A DNA stretch of 64,000 bases from Rutidosis leptorrhynchoides (GCF_046630445.1 NC_092333.1:362079001-362143000), one strand, 5' to 3'; shown: positions 35,272-47,917, counted from the stretch's first letter. The notes: generated by a model not told the origin, from the sequence alone. Program-made: numbers and translations.

Positions 35272-38200
35272 ATGCACCGAGCAAAACGTTCACCACCTTT
35301 TGTACGTTCACCACCTGTAACTCGATCAAGACATCTAGCCAATATTGTCGCCGTTGATTTTTATTTAGAAACGTCATCCAGTCAACCAAGTACTCCAATT
35401 CAAATTTCCGATAATCCATTTTTTGAACCAGACCTCACAATTGAGAATCCGGAGGACATTCAGGGACAATTCAGAGATCCTGAACCACTAATCTTTTCTC
35501 CGGAACCACCAATCATTCAAACAGAAATTGTCGAGGAACAACCCATTAAATCAGAATCCTATAGTGATTCAGATTCAACAAATTCAATCATGGAAAATCT
35601 GGAACCTCTAAGTATGGAAGACCGAATGAGAGCTAAACGCACTGGCCAAGGTCACGCAATTACTCAACCAGACATTAATGCGCCAGATTATGAAATCAAA
35701 GGACAAATTCTACACATGGTGACTAATCAATGCCAATTTAGTGGTGCACCGAAGGAAGATCCAAATGAACATCTTCGTACTTTTAATAGGATCTGTACTT
35801 TATTTAAAATCCGAGAAGTAGAGGATGAACAGATATATCTCATGTTATTTCCCTGGACTTTAAAGGGAGAAGCCAAAGATTGGTTAGAATCGTTACCTGA
35901 AGGGGCAATTGATACATGGGATGTTTTAGTTGAAAAATTTCTTAAACAATTCTTTCCGGCATCTAAAGCCGTGAGACTTCAAGGAGAAATTGTTACGTTC
36001 ACGCAAAAGCCAAATGAAACTCTATATAAAGCATGGACAAGATTTGGAAAGTTATTGAGGGGATGTCCGCAACATGGTTTAGACACCTGTCAAATAGTAC
36101 AAATATTCTACCAAGGATGCGACATCACTACAAGGAAAGACATCGATATAGCAGCTGGTGGTTCCATTATGAAGAAAACCGCAACTGACGCTTATAAAAT
36201 TATTGATGACACTGCTTCCCACTCACATGAGTGGCACCAAGAAAAAGATATCGTTAGATCATCTAAAGCAGCTAGAGCCGATTCTAGCCATGACTTCGAT
36301 TCCATTTCTGCAAAGATAGATGCTGTCGAGAGACGAATGGAAAAGATGACTAAGGATATACACTCAATACGAATTAGTTGTGAGCAGTGTGGAGGACCAC
36401 ATTTGACAAAAGATTGTCTCAGTATTGAACTAACAATGGAACAAAGAGAGAATGTTTCATACATAAACCAAAGGAATGAAAATAATTATCAGAATAATTA
36501 TCAACCGCCAAGACCAATCTACAATCAAAATCAGAACTATAACCGAAATATTCCATACAACAACCAACAAGGTCCAAGCAATCAACAAGTATCCAACAAT
36601 ACTTACAATCAGCAAAGACCTAATTTTCAAAACAAACCACCACAAACCGATGATAAAAAGACAAATTTAGAAGACATGATGTCAAAGCTAGTTGAATCTC
36701 AAACTCAATTTTTCACATCTCAGAAACAAACCAATGAACAAAATGCTCAAGCATTTAGAAATCAACAAGCTTCTATTCAAAATCTTGAACAAGAAGTGAG
36801 TAACCTAGTAAGGTTGATAGGTGAAAGAAAACCGGGAATTTTACCTAGCGATACTAATGCTAACCCCCAGAATGAAACAGCTAAAGCCATTACCACAAGA
36901 AGTGGTATTACACTTAAACCACCTGAAATACCTGTAATTTCTGATGAAGCTATTCCTACTCCACAAGAACTACAACCTGAGCAAGATATGGAAACAGAAC
37001 CGGTAGTTGAAAAGGTTAATGAAGATAACACAGTTAAGGCTAAACCTTATGTTAAACCATACCAACCACCACTTCCTTACCCGAGTAAAATGAGAAAAGA
37101 GAGACTTGAAGCCGAGCAATCCAAATTCTTGGATATATTTAAACAGATAAATGTAAATCTTCCTTTCATTGATGTGATTTCAGGAATGCCTAGATATGCT
37201 AAATTCTTGAAAGATCTAAAAACAAATAGAAAGAAAATGGAAGAACTCTCGGCTGTTACTATGAATGCTAATTGCTCTGCAGTACTGTTGAATAAGATAC
37301 CAGAAAAATTATCAGATCCAGGAAGTTTCACAATTCCATGTTTTCTGTGTAGTCTTAGTTCAATAGAAGCATTGGCAGACTTAGGTGCTAGTATAAATTT
37401 AATGCCGTATTTACTATACGCTAAACTAGACCTTGGAGAATTGAAACCAACACGAATAAGCATACAACTAGTCGATCAATCAGTAAAATATCCTAGAGGG
37501 ATAATGGAGAACATGCTAGTTAAAGTTGGTACTTTAGTATTTCCAGTAGATTTTGTTATTTTGGACATGGAAGAAGATTCTTGAGTTCCTCTCATATTAG
37601 GAAGACCATTCTTAAACACGGCCAAAGCAATAATAGACGTGTTTGGTAAGAAACTGACCCTAAGTATAGAGGACGAGAGTGTTACCTTTTCTGTTGATAG
37701 AGCAATGCAACAACCGCAATCTGCAGATGATACATGTTATTATATTCAAACTATAGATTCACATGCAGAATTGTTAGAAGAATTTCCAGAATTACAGGGA
37801 ACAGGAGAATGTTCTTTAGGAGAAGGAACTGAATCAATTGATGAAACTGAAATGTTAGCTACACTTATGGCTAATGGATATGAACCAACAACAGAAGAAA
37901 TTCAAATGCTAAAAGAAGAAGACAAATATCGATATAAATCATCGATAGAAGAACCGCCGACATTAGAATTAAAGCCACTTCCAAACCATTTGGAATACGC
38001 ATATTTACATGATGAATCTGAATTACCTGTAATAATATCGTCTTCTCTTACTGAAAATGAAAAATCTCAACTTATTTCTGTGCTAAAAGCTCATAAACCA
38101 ACTATTGCATGGAAAATTCATGATATTAAAGGACTAAGTCCTTCGTATTGCACACATAAAATCCTTATGGAAGAAGGTCATAAAACGTATGTGCAACGCC

Positions 38201-41200
38201 AACGAAGACTAAATCCTAATATGCAAGATGTTGTTAAGAAAGAAATTATTAAACTACTTGATGCAGGTTTAATTTATCCAATCTCTGATAGTCCATGGGT
38301 AAGCCCAGTTCAATGCGTACCTAAGAAGGGTGGCATGACTGTCATCACAAATGAAAAAAATGAGCTTATTCCTACTAGAACTGTAACATGATGGCGTGTT
38401 TGTATTGATTATAGAAAATTAAATGACGCCACCAGAAAAGATCACTTTCCCTTACCTTTCCTTGATCAAATGTTGGAAAGATTAGCCGGAAATAGTTATT
38501 ATTGTTTTCTTGATGGTTTTTCCAGATATTTTCAAATTCCAATAGCACCAGAGGACCAAGAGAAAACCACATTCACGTGCCCTTATGGTACTTTTGCATA
38601 CAAACGCATACCATTTGGACTTTGCAACGCCCCTGCAACCTTTTAAAGGTGCATGATGGCGATTTTTCACGACATGATAGAAGAATGCATGGAAGTTTTC
38701 ATGGATGACTTTTCAGTCTTCGGTGATACTTTTGAATCATGCCTAGTTAATCTTGAACGAATGCTTATTAGATGCGAACAATCAAATCTAGTGCTTAATT
38801 GGGAGAAATGCCATTTCATGGTTAAAGAAGGCATCGTTCTTGGTCATAAAATTTCAAAGGAAGAAATTGAAGTGGATAGAGCTAAAGTAGATGTAATTGC
38901 TAAACTTCCACATCTCACCAATGTTAGAGGAGTTAGGAGTTTTCTAGGGCATGCCGGTTTTTACCGACGTTTCATAAAAGATTTTTCTAAAATTGCCACT
39001 CCTATGAATAAACTCCTAGAAAAGGATGCTACATTCATCTTTTCAGATGAATGTATCAAATCTTTTAATATTCTTAAAGAAAAACTCACTAATGCGCCGA
39101 TCATGATAACTCCAAATTGGAATCTACCATTTGAACTAATGTGCGATGCAAGTGATTTTGCAATGGGAGCCGTTTTAGGACAAAGGATTGAAAAACTATT
39201 TCAACCTATATATTATGCTAGTAAGACGTTACAAGGAGCACAAACAAATTACACAACTACTGAAAAAGAAATCCTTGCTATTGTCTTTGCTTTTGACAAA
39301 TTTTGTTCATATCTCGTTCTAGCTAAAACGGTGGTTTATACCGACCATTCTGCTCTTAGATACCTATTTTCAAAACAAGATGCCAAGCCGCGATTAATCC
39401 GTTGGATCTTACTCTTACAAGAGTTCGATATTGAAATCCGAGATAAAAAGGGAGCAGAAAATCTCACCGCTGATCATCTTTCTCGTCTTGAAAATCCCGA
39501 ATTAGAAATTCTAAATGAATCGGCCATACAAGACAACTTTCCTGATGAATATCTATTGAAGATAGATTATAATGAAATTCCATGGTTTGCAGATTATGCA
39601 AACTACTTAGTATGTGGATTCCTTGAAAAAGGATTGTCGTACCAAAAACGAAAGAAATTCTTTAGTGATATAAAACACTATTTCTGGGAAGATCCACATT
39701 TGTTTAAAAGTTGTCCCGATGGAATAATACGCCGATGTGTATTCGGGGATGAAGCTAGTCAAATATTAAACCATTGTCACACAGGACCAACAGGAGGGCA
39801 TTATGGGCCTCAACTCACAGCAAGAAAAGTTTACGATGCTGGATTCTATTGGCCTACAATTTTCAAAGACGCACACCTTCTTTGCAAATCCTGTGATGCT
39901 TGTCAAAGGGCCGGAAAAATAAGTCAACGTGATGAAATGCCATAAAATGGCATTCAAGTATGTGAAGTATTTGACATTTGGGGTATTGACTTTATGGGTC
40001 CATTTCCAAAATCTCATAATAATCTATACATTCTCGTTGCCATTGATTATGTATCTAAATGGGTGGAAGCACAAGCTCTCCCAACTAACGATGCACGAGT
40101 TGTAGTCAACTTTTTAAAACGTCTTTTTGCAAGGTTTGGAACACCGAAAGCTTTAATAAGTGATCGGGGAACTCATTTTTGTAATAATCAACTTGAGAAA
40201 GTTCTCAAAAGATATGGAATAACTCATAAAATCTCCACCGCTTATCATCCACAAACAAGTGGACAAGTTGAAAATACCAACCGAGCTTTAAAACGTATTC
40301 TAGAGAAAATCGTAGGAACAAATCCGAAGGAATGGTCCATGAAATTGGAGGATGCACTCTGGGCTTTTAGAACAGGCTACAAAACTCCAATTGGAACCAC
40401 ACCTTTTAAACTCGTTTACGGAAAAGCATGTCATCTTCCAGTAGAAATTGAACACAAAGCATTTTGGGCTTTAAAGACATGTAATCTTGATTTACATGAA
40501 TCTGGACGCCTACGATTAAGTCAACTAAACGAATTAGAAGAATTAAGACTTGAGACATATGAAAATTCCTTAATCTATAAGGAAAGAACGAAGAAATGGC
40601 ATGATAAAAGAATCAGAAGTTCAAAAGAATTTAAAGAAGGAGACAGAGTTCTTCTTTTCAATTCACGATTCAAGCTATTTCCTGGAAAATTGAAATCAAG
40701 ATGGTCTGGACCATTTATAGTCAAAAGAGTTTTCCCATACGGAACAATAGAGTTAATAAATTCAAATGGGAATGAATTTAAAGTTAATGGTCACAAAGTT
40801 AAACATTACATACATGGTCCGATGGAAGTTGACAATGAAGTCAATCATAATTTCACCACCCAAGAAAACCTTCAAAATGAAAACATAAATATGTTATCAA
40901 CAACATATGAAAAATCAAAATTGGAAAATAGGAAGGATTCAAATTGGAGTGATGAAGAAGAATTCTTATACAAACCTCCCATTCCAAGAAACGAAGAAAA
41001 ATGTGAACAAGAAGTTCAAATAGAAGTGAAAGAACCAAGAAAAGAACACCCGAAAAAGGTTTACAAACCAACTCGACTTACTAAAGTAGGAGACCCGGGC
41101 GAATTTATCATTTCTTGCTTGCTTAATGATGGTGCTATATATAATGGACTCGCAGATTTAGGAGCAAGTGCAAATATTATGCCTCTTTCCTTATACAAAA

Positions 41201-41517
41201 GATTAGGTATGGGTAAATTAAAACCAACCAAAATAGGTGTTCAATCATTTGACCTAATCATTAAACACCTGGTTGGAATAGCAAATAATTTACTTGTTAA
41301 CGTGAGAAGTTTGACCTTTGTTGCAAACTTCATAGTGATTAATACGGAGGAAAACCTTGATATTCCTCTAATTTTAGGTCGGCCATTTTTAGCAACCACC
41401 GAAGCATTCATTGAAGTAAGAGAAGGTAGAATGACACTTAGGGATGGTGATAAATCGATCACCTTTGTGAACCGAAAGTTTAGATCTCCACCAACCAAAA
41501 CTGTTAGACCAATATAA
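35272..41517 (+). pseudogene. gag-pol polyprotein of Athila-2 with second protease-like domain
   Basis: A single frame of 2081 codons with four in-frame stops: TGA 37582, TGA 38389, TAA 38644 and TAA 39943, each of which looks like a point change inside a conserved block. Domains by residue from 35272: gag about 130-330, knuckle CEQCGGPHLTKDC at 370-382, protease DLGAS (Asp 703) with ILGRPF just after the first stop, RT with MDDF (Asp 1145), RNase H Asp 1292, an integrase zinc region, and a DD35E triad at D1573, D1631 and E1667. After integrase, residues 1935-2060 repeat the protease signature (DLGAS at Asp 1962, ILGRPFL about 2035). The known Athila order lacks a second protease. Decay makes this copy inactive. 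Confidence 0.85.
41068..41517 (+). pseudogene. Second retropepsin-like domain after integrase
   Basis: This segment matches the normal protease region (about 37340-37670) motif by motif: LADLGAS followed by N-I/L-MP, a KLKPT/ELKPT turn, a hydrophobic VxFVxIxxEE-like stretch, and PLILGRPFL. The two copies are clearly diverged, so this is not a recent local duplication. It has no stop of its own. It is flanked by a diverged direct repeat (about 40825-40860 and 41790-41836) encoding VNHNF-T/S-T, suggesting insertion of a module between duplicated ends. Protease activity is unproven: the catalytic Asp-(Leu)-Gly is kept, but partners are unknown. Confidence 0.7.
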
Positions 41518-41850
41518 ACACATAAGTGTGGGGAAGATGAAGAAACACTTAATGATGATCCAATTACAAAGAACCCTGTTGATGATACAAAATTAGATGA
41601 ACCCGTTTTTAACAGTTCAACGAAGAAACTTTATAAACAGATTCACGATGCTAAGATTAAGGGAAACTTTAAGTTATGTAACCGATTAGTATCCAATTTA
41701 TCACCAAAAGAAAAGGCAATGTTAGTTGAATTTGTGAAAGTTACGGAGGAAATCAACAAATGGATTGAAGCAAAAGTCAGAGATATACAAGTTGTTGATG
41801 ATCCAATTGAAAATAACGTTAATCACAATTTCAGCACCACATCTAACTAA
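41518..41850 (+). pseudogene. In-frame extension downstream of the polyprotein stop
   Basis: After the TAA at 41515-41517 the same frame stays open for 110 codons to TAA 41848-41850. It encodes a charged, Lys/Glu/Asp-rich, probably helical segment ending in VNHNFSTTSN. This suggests the polyprotein once extended here and the 41515 stop is a mutation, or that it is a separate readthrough segment. No domain is recognised. Confidence 0.4.
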
Positions 41851-42021
41851 GTATGGGGAGATTTGAATCTTTTTAGGGTAATATGTATTTCTGTTAGAGT
41901 TAGATATTCAGTTTTCGTGTAGTTCTCGAGAATGGAATCCAAATGGTCTTTCCCTAGCAGACCCTAAAGAACTAGTCTTCTCCCCCCATTCTGAATTTTT
42001 AATTTTTTTAGGTTTTACGAG

Positions 42022-42438
42022 ATGAAGAATTCCTTTGATCTGAACCATGGTCTAATGCTACACGCTTTGATCACTAAACATAATAATGACACACTCCCGA
42101 GTGACCTGGTATCAGTAATAAGAGCCAAATTGGACGGAGTAAGAAAAGAACTCAGAAACGATCATAATAAGTTACAGTTTGGTAAAGGAAAATCAAAATC
42201 CGCAGCAAAAAGAAGAGCACGACACCTTGAAAGATGTCACAAATGCGGAAAATAGTCACACGAAGGAAAATGCTCGACGAATCAGACATATTCCAATGCC
42301 GAGTTCGTTACTTTATGCAGAGAAGGACCGATCATATGTTTCGCAGAAAAATCATTGAATGCTCGAGGTTATGCCTATGTAGCTATGGAAAACCAATTAG
42401 TCCGACTATCTTATGAGTGGGCTAAAGCAGGTCACTGA
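42022..42438 (+). pseudogene. Small accessory ORF with zinc-knuckle-like motif
   Basis: The frame from ATG 42022 to TGA 42436-42438 (138 codons) is interrupted by one TAG at 42253-42255. The first 77 codons are Lys/Arg-rich (KSKSAAKRRARHLER) and run into CHKCGK, then the stop, then SHEGKC. Read across the stop, this gives a CX2CX4HX3C pattern, close to a retroviral CCHC knuckle. The stop sits inside the knuckle. It lies between pol and the ATHILA-type ORF. A nucleic-acid binding accessory protein is plausible; I do not recognise the family. Confidence 0.5.
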
Positions 42439-43583
42439 GAATTCTATCTCACAGGTAAGTATGTACAGTTTTTATTTTTATTTTTATTGCTTTTAAACTT
42501 TTGATAATAAACGCTAAATCGTTCGTTATAAAGTATTAAATTGATACTCAATAAAATTAGGTTTTGCGACCGAAATTATTGATATCATACAAAAATTTAT
42601 TACATCACTGCGAAATTTACCGTTTATTCTTAAGGTATAACTATCTTTAATCAATCAAACCAAAATATTTCAAAAATTCGTCAGGAGTAAAACTAGGTAA
42701 TATAGGCGAAATTACTTTACCGAAAAGAGGGGCGTATATTTTTGATAATATTTGATTGATTAAAGTGGGATAAAAGACCAAAAAGATTTTTAATTTTATT
42801 TTTAATTTGTTTTTAAAATTAATATTAAATTATTATTATAAACTTTTTAAATTAATATATTTAAGTTTGTAAATATTTGAAAAAATTTATATTTTTAATA
42901 TAAGTTTGTATGTATAAAAACAAAATTATAATATAAATTTGGTGTGAATTTTTAAAATTTTAATAATATGAATTTTTAATTTTATGCATTTTAAATTTAA
43001 GTTTGGTGTGAATTTAAAAACAAAAATTTACTTTATTTCGTTAAGTTGAAAACATGATTTTTAAAATTCGTCGTGAGTTGAAAACTAGGTCGTTGAACCG
43101 AAATTGCTCTACTCAAGGGAGGGACGAGAACTTTTATTATCATTATTTTTAATGTTATTGAATTAAAGTATGCCAAAAACATTTAAAAAACCCAAAAATA
43201 TTACTTTTAAAACCGCGCTTAAAAAATGACAAATTTTAAAATTTTGTCGAAGGACGGACTAGGACATCGTTCCGAAACGCGCTCATCCTAAAAAAAGAAA
43301 CAAAATTTCAATTTTTAATTAATTATATGTTTTATTAGTATAAGGTTTTTAAATTAAAAAAAAAACAAAACAAAAAGCACTGTACCCGAACCCCATGCGA
43401 TCGCATGGGATTTGGCCTTCAGAGCCATACGATCGCATGGTGCTGAAAATCAGGCCAGGATCAAAAAGCTCAGCGAGCTGTGTTCTTCACACCACCACAC
43501 ACACAAACACCCGAAAATACTCCCAAATCATCTCTAAAATTCGCAAATTTTCACCGTAATTCATCAAATTTCTTGCTTTAATC
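42439..43583 (+). other. Noncoding spacer before the ATHILA-type ORF
   Basis: A 1.1-kb AT-rich spacer. It contains four versions of the motif ACTAGG or ATTAGG, 5-15 bases, CGAAA (about 42557, 42690, 43086, 43257). At 43392-43409 is a perfect 18-bp palindrome (CCCATGCGATCGCATGGG), followed at 43425-43440 by a one-mismatch version. It ends in a CA-rich leader-like stretch. It may hold the promoter and 5' leader of the downstream ORF; no clear TATA box is seen. Confidence 0.5.
43392..43440. promoter_or_regulatory. Paired GATCGC palindromes upstream of ATHILA-type ORF
   Basis: A perfect 18-bp palindrome at 43392-43409 and a near-perfect 16-bp one at 43425-43440 share the core GATCGCATGG. The same core recurs as a palindrome pair in the Athila-2 LTR (48383-48404 and 48418-48432), just upstream of its TATA box. 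Confidence 0.45.
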
Positions 43584-45737
43584 ATGCCTAGGTTTGGATT
43601 CTTCAACAAAAAGGTAAAAATTACACCCCTAAACTCTTAAATTTTCTAGTTTTTGTGATAATTACCAATATTTTACCTAATTTGATTTTGTTAATTTCTA
43701 ATGTAATTAGAGTTAAATTGTTAGTATATTATGCATGTATAACCTAGATTGATGCTATTTAACATGATTTGAAGCCAAAAACTTCAAAATTTTTAGAAAT
43801 CTAGGGTTTGTGTTCTTGAGCAATTTGGGGCTTTTTGATATAAACAGGTTATGACCGATTTTTGTCATGAATTATTGCTAAATTAAGTAATGTAACATGT
43901 TTAGGTAGCTAAATGATTCAAACTTTGATCCTAAACATGATTTTTGAAGATTAAAGTGGACTTTTAAGTCTAAAATTCATGAACTTGATTAAATTGATGT
44001 AAATGTCATTTGAGACTTGTTTAATTGCTAGTAATGACTATTTTGACATGTTATTTGAGTTAAATGCTTATGAACTTTGCATACATTTTCATATATGCTT
44101 ATTTGAAAAAGTGTAGAATTGATAAAATTGTGAAAATGAGCATAAGTTTAATTTTGATTAAACATGTCATTATGATTGTTTTAAGTTGTTATCTTGCTAA
44201 CACTAATGCATATTTGGATGCACAAATTTCGTGTTTAATGTGTTTTGCAGAAATATACTGAAACTGGAGGTGCATCATCATCATCTAGACAACCACAACC
44301 AGAACCTGAACTAGAATATGAGCCGCAATACGAGCCAGAACCCGAACAAGAACCACAACAGGAACAACAACATCAGCCTGATCAACACGTACCTTATTAT
44401 GATCCGCTACAATTTGTTGATGCCTTCATAGTATTTTCGATGCATCCGCCTATAGAATACCCAACGATTCCTGAACACACGTTGCATCCTAATCTGAGAT
44501 TCGATAGAAGCTGGAGAGATTACCCGACATATCAAAGTAACAAATTCAAACTGATACCGAAAAATGTAGAAGTGCCAAGGGTAATCGATTGGGATCCTTT
44601 GGAAAGGGTCCAACTAGCTAACTCAGTTAGGGAGCATCTGATCCAAAGGTATGGTAGTTCTTCTTTTACCGATTGGGAACGTCTATTCACCATTAGTAGG
44701 CCTGTATATAAGGAAAGGTGTGTTGAGCTCATGAGTACTATAGCGTTAAATGTAGATGTAGATAGATTAGATGATATAAGTTTTCTTAGATTTATACTTG
44801 GCCGTAGGATGTACAGGATGTCCATGCTGGACATGGCCAGGGCGTTACAGATATATACTCCTGGTGAATTACTACTACCCTATTGTATGAATTTGATTTA
44901 TCGTGGTGAAAGGGTAGATAGGAATTTTGACGCGAACGCCGTCTGGAGGCGTATGTCAAACTATAATGTTTTTATGCTGGGAGGAAAACACTCCTACTTA
45001 CATATTAACAAAGCCGAACTTCGTATAATTCATAGATTTCTGGCTAACTCGATTACACAGAGAGGTCACAACAAGGAGAAAATGACCTTACATGATTTAT
45101 TTTACCTAAAGTGTATTCGAGACCCAAGAAGCTTTGTTAATATCCCCTACTGTGTTGTTTTTATTTGTCTAAGATGGTGGAAGGAATACAGGAAGGGGGA
45201 ATAATAGGAGGAGGTATTTTTGTTACTCTCATTGGAGAGTATTTGGGTGTAGATAGGGAACAAGGGGGTCCACTTTTGGAATGTAGGGAACAGGTTGAGC
45301 CTTTAAGATTGAAGGTCTATCAGGGTGCTAAGGTATTAAAGAGCAGACGCAACCAGGCAGTACCCTATGAAGGTAGTCATCCTCAGGTAGAGAGAGGTTC
45401 AGATGAGGAAATGGAGGAAGCGGATGACATTAGGGATGTCATTAGGGAGGCTATGACTGACGTCTACCAGTGTGTAGATGAGGTAGATATGACAAACGGG
45501 GAGAGATTTAGTCGGATGGAGCAGTGGAAAGCCCGGAATGATTACGAGCATTCCAGGCAACGACAGCATGATAGATGGGACTATCATCAGCGTCAGATTA
45601 TGAGCCGGCTGTCACCTCAGGATCACTATGTACCGACCCGACCCGCTTACTATCCTCCACACCAGCCCGATATGAGACCACCATATACTCTCTACGATCT
45701 TAACCAGGCCTACCAGTACACCTATCACCAACCATGA
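43584..45737 (+). pseudogene. ATHILA-type ORF of Athila-2, two exons, frameshifted
   Basis: Proposed exon 1 is 43584-43613 (MPRFGFFNKK). The intron 43614-44250 has GT...AG (donor AAG/GTAAAA, acceptor TGTTTTGCAG). Exon 2 runs from 44251 in phase and is open to a TGA at 45202-45204. A frameshift near 45160-45170 moves the sense frame to the one ending at 45735-45737. Exon 2 starts Gln/Glu/Pro-rich, then has the central region of the ATHILA ORF-1 family (WERLFTI, VYKERCVELMST, RRMYRMSMLDMARAL) and a Tyr/Pro/Gln-rich tail like 1-269. The family's function is unknown. The short first exon is inferred from phase and splice signals only. Confidence 0.65.
43614..44250 (+). other. Putative intron of the ATHILA-type ORF
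   Basis: 637 bp, T-rich, begins GTAAAAATTAC and ends TTTTGCAG. It separates a 30-bp in-phase exon from the main exon. It has no coding potential except chance small frames. Confidence 0.5.
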
Positions 45738-46740
45738 AACCCGGACGACGACATGAACTGGAACCCCTATCCAGATTGATATAGTTCCTGTTGGTGATTT
45801 CTATGATTTTTATTATTTATTATTTTTATTTTTTATGTTTAAACATATGATATTGTGATACATTAATATATTGTTTAATATTTTTATTATTTGGTACTAA
45901 TATTTCATATTTGATTTGAAAGTGGGATTTTAAGTCTCATTTCAAATTACCATGCATGTTATTATTTGTATGTATGTATTTTATTTCATGCACACAAAAG
46001 GGTAAAACAGCGCATTTTCAAAGATTGGCATTAAGTTCAGCAAAAGCTACTAATTTTGACGACAAAACGAAAAACAAATGTGATGCAACAACAAGAAGGA
46101 ATGAACAAATGATGTGCACCATTTATCATTCAACAAACAAGCGCCAATATGTTTGGAAACTTTGGTAAAATTTAATCATTTTTCTACGCTAATCACCCTC
46201 AATAATTTAAATTGTTACTGATTTCTTGCAAATGAGGGCATTGCAAGATCTTAAGTGTGGGAAGGGGTTAAATTCTTTCGGATTTTTAAAATTTTTAACT
46301 TATACACTTGGTTACCATTAAAAACTAGTAACGAAGTAGTTGTATTAGAATCTAGTGCTCTCTGATAATAAAGAACAGCCCTAGTCTTATATACTAACTA
46401 CCCAATTCTAGTAAAAATTTTCAAAATTTTCAAATTAAATGAACTCAAAATCATGTTTATACATATTTATGAACGATAAAATTAGGTGTTAACACCGAAA
46501 TTATTGTTACCTCGGAAAGGACATAAATTGATAAACAACCCAAAATGTTAGAATTCATTTAAAATGGAATAGAGGACAATAAAAAGGCAAAGAAAGGAAA
46601 ATAAAAGCCAAGTGTGGGAAAAATTACCAAGTTATTTAAAACATATATCACATATTTTTGTACAAATAACTGAAGATACTTTTGTTTTGGACTAAACTAA
46701 TCAGTTTTACCCGATTTACTGTAATATATTTGAAAGAAAG

Positions 46741-46947
46741 ATGGATCTACACGATGAATCAATTCCATCATTAAAAGGAAGTAAAGTCTTCCAAAAAAGA
46801 CACGCGCTTCTTGATTTAGGTCATGAAGTTGTCGTCCAGACCAGCTGTAGGTTGACGAAAAATCTAGAAAAGTCATCACTAAAATCAGCAGGAAATCCAC
46901 GGACCTCAACATCAAACAGGGTCGCCAAGTGGTCAGACTTATCCTAA
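46741..46947 (+). other. Conserved 68-codon small ORF, second copy
   Basis: Counterpart of 1176-1382 with the same length and two amino-acid differences (Arg to Gln and Ala to Thr). It has an intact frame although the pol genes of the same element carry several stops. Whether it is translated is unknown. Confidence 0.3.
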
Positions 46948-47901
46948 CCATGAGAGGATCTGTCTTGTAAAATGGGGAGGACGCCGTGCAAATTAGCTTG
47001 ATAAGACTAATGAATCAGATCCCCCAGAAAGGATAATCTCCTTAAAAGATCAAAAATCAGCTTTTAAGACTGATATCACTCAATCCTTGAGATTGACTTT
47101 AAAGATTGAGAATTATAAACTCATGGAATTCAATGATATCTAAACTCGAGCTTGAACGAGAAAATATTTTGATCAAAATTACAAACCGATTTGTTTTCTG
47201 AAAAACCCATTTTTAATGCGTTCATTACCATTGAACGTAAAATCCTAGAAATTCACCTGGAATTCATTAGGTCACCTGAACCAAATCGGGTGTCAACCAT
47301 AAGAACGGTAGTTGCATAGCATGGTCAAAGACAGGACCTTGTGCCAGACCGAAAAATTATAAGGGTGAGCTTTACTATTGCTCCTACCAAGGATAGTAAT
47401 TGCATCCGACACGTTATAGACCATAATTAAAAGCATGTCAGGGGACATTGCCTTAACAGTTGCTTGTTCAACGCTTTCCTTTACAACCGGACGGTAGTTT
47501 ACCGAAAGGTAATATACGGAGCAAGTATACTGGACGTGTTGCTTTTCCAATACAAGGTTAGCAAGTGGGTGACACAAAACTGCAAGTTTTGAGCTAAAAT
47601 TTTCAAATCTGAAACCCACCAAACCCACAAAAACATTTTGCAAACACCGGTGAAGGGTTATTCCGGAAAACTTATCTAGGGTAAAAGCTAGATCGTATTT
47701 TCAAAAGATCAAATGTTTTCATAAAGATCCAATTTCCTTAAGGATCTAAATTTTTATAGTCATGTGGGACTGTAAACCACATCGTTACTACCATTGTTCA
47801 TACCGCCGTATAAAAATCACTGATGTACAAAGTGTGAAGAATAAAGAAGTGATTATAGTATTTTTATTTCAAGACTATATTGCTTGAGGACAAGCAACGC
47901 T

Positions 47902-47917
47902 CAAGTGTGGGAATATT
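47902..47917 (+). promoter_or_regulatory. Polypurine tract of Athila-2
   Basis: CAAGTGTGGGAATATT directly precedes the LTR start TGATAATG at 47918, as in Athila-1. Confidence 0.75.

Larger units (their letters stand above)
45738..47917 (+). other. Athila-2 3' noncoding region
   Basis: Collinear with 270-2345. It holds AAGTGTGGGA at about 46253 and 46611 and again at the tract before the LTR (47902). It also has one copy of the AATTAGGT...CCGAAATTATTG motif (about 46481-46508) and the conserved 68-codon frame at 46741-46947. Nothing else coding is seen. Confidence 0.7.

Noticed and set aside
35272..41517. Programmed readthrough as the reason for the in-frame stops in Athila-2
   Set aside because: Four stops fall within conserved protease, RT and integrase blocks; decay is the simpler reading, and no shared readthrough context is seen.
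42234..42416. 60-codon frame overlapping the small knuckle ORF
   Set aside because: Out-of-phase shadow; the in-phase continuation past the TAG keeps the knuckle pattern.
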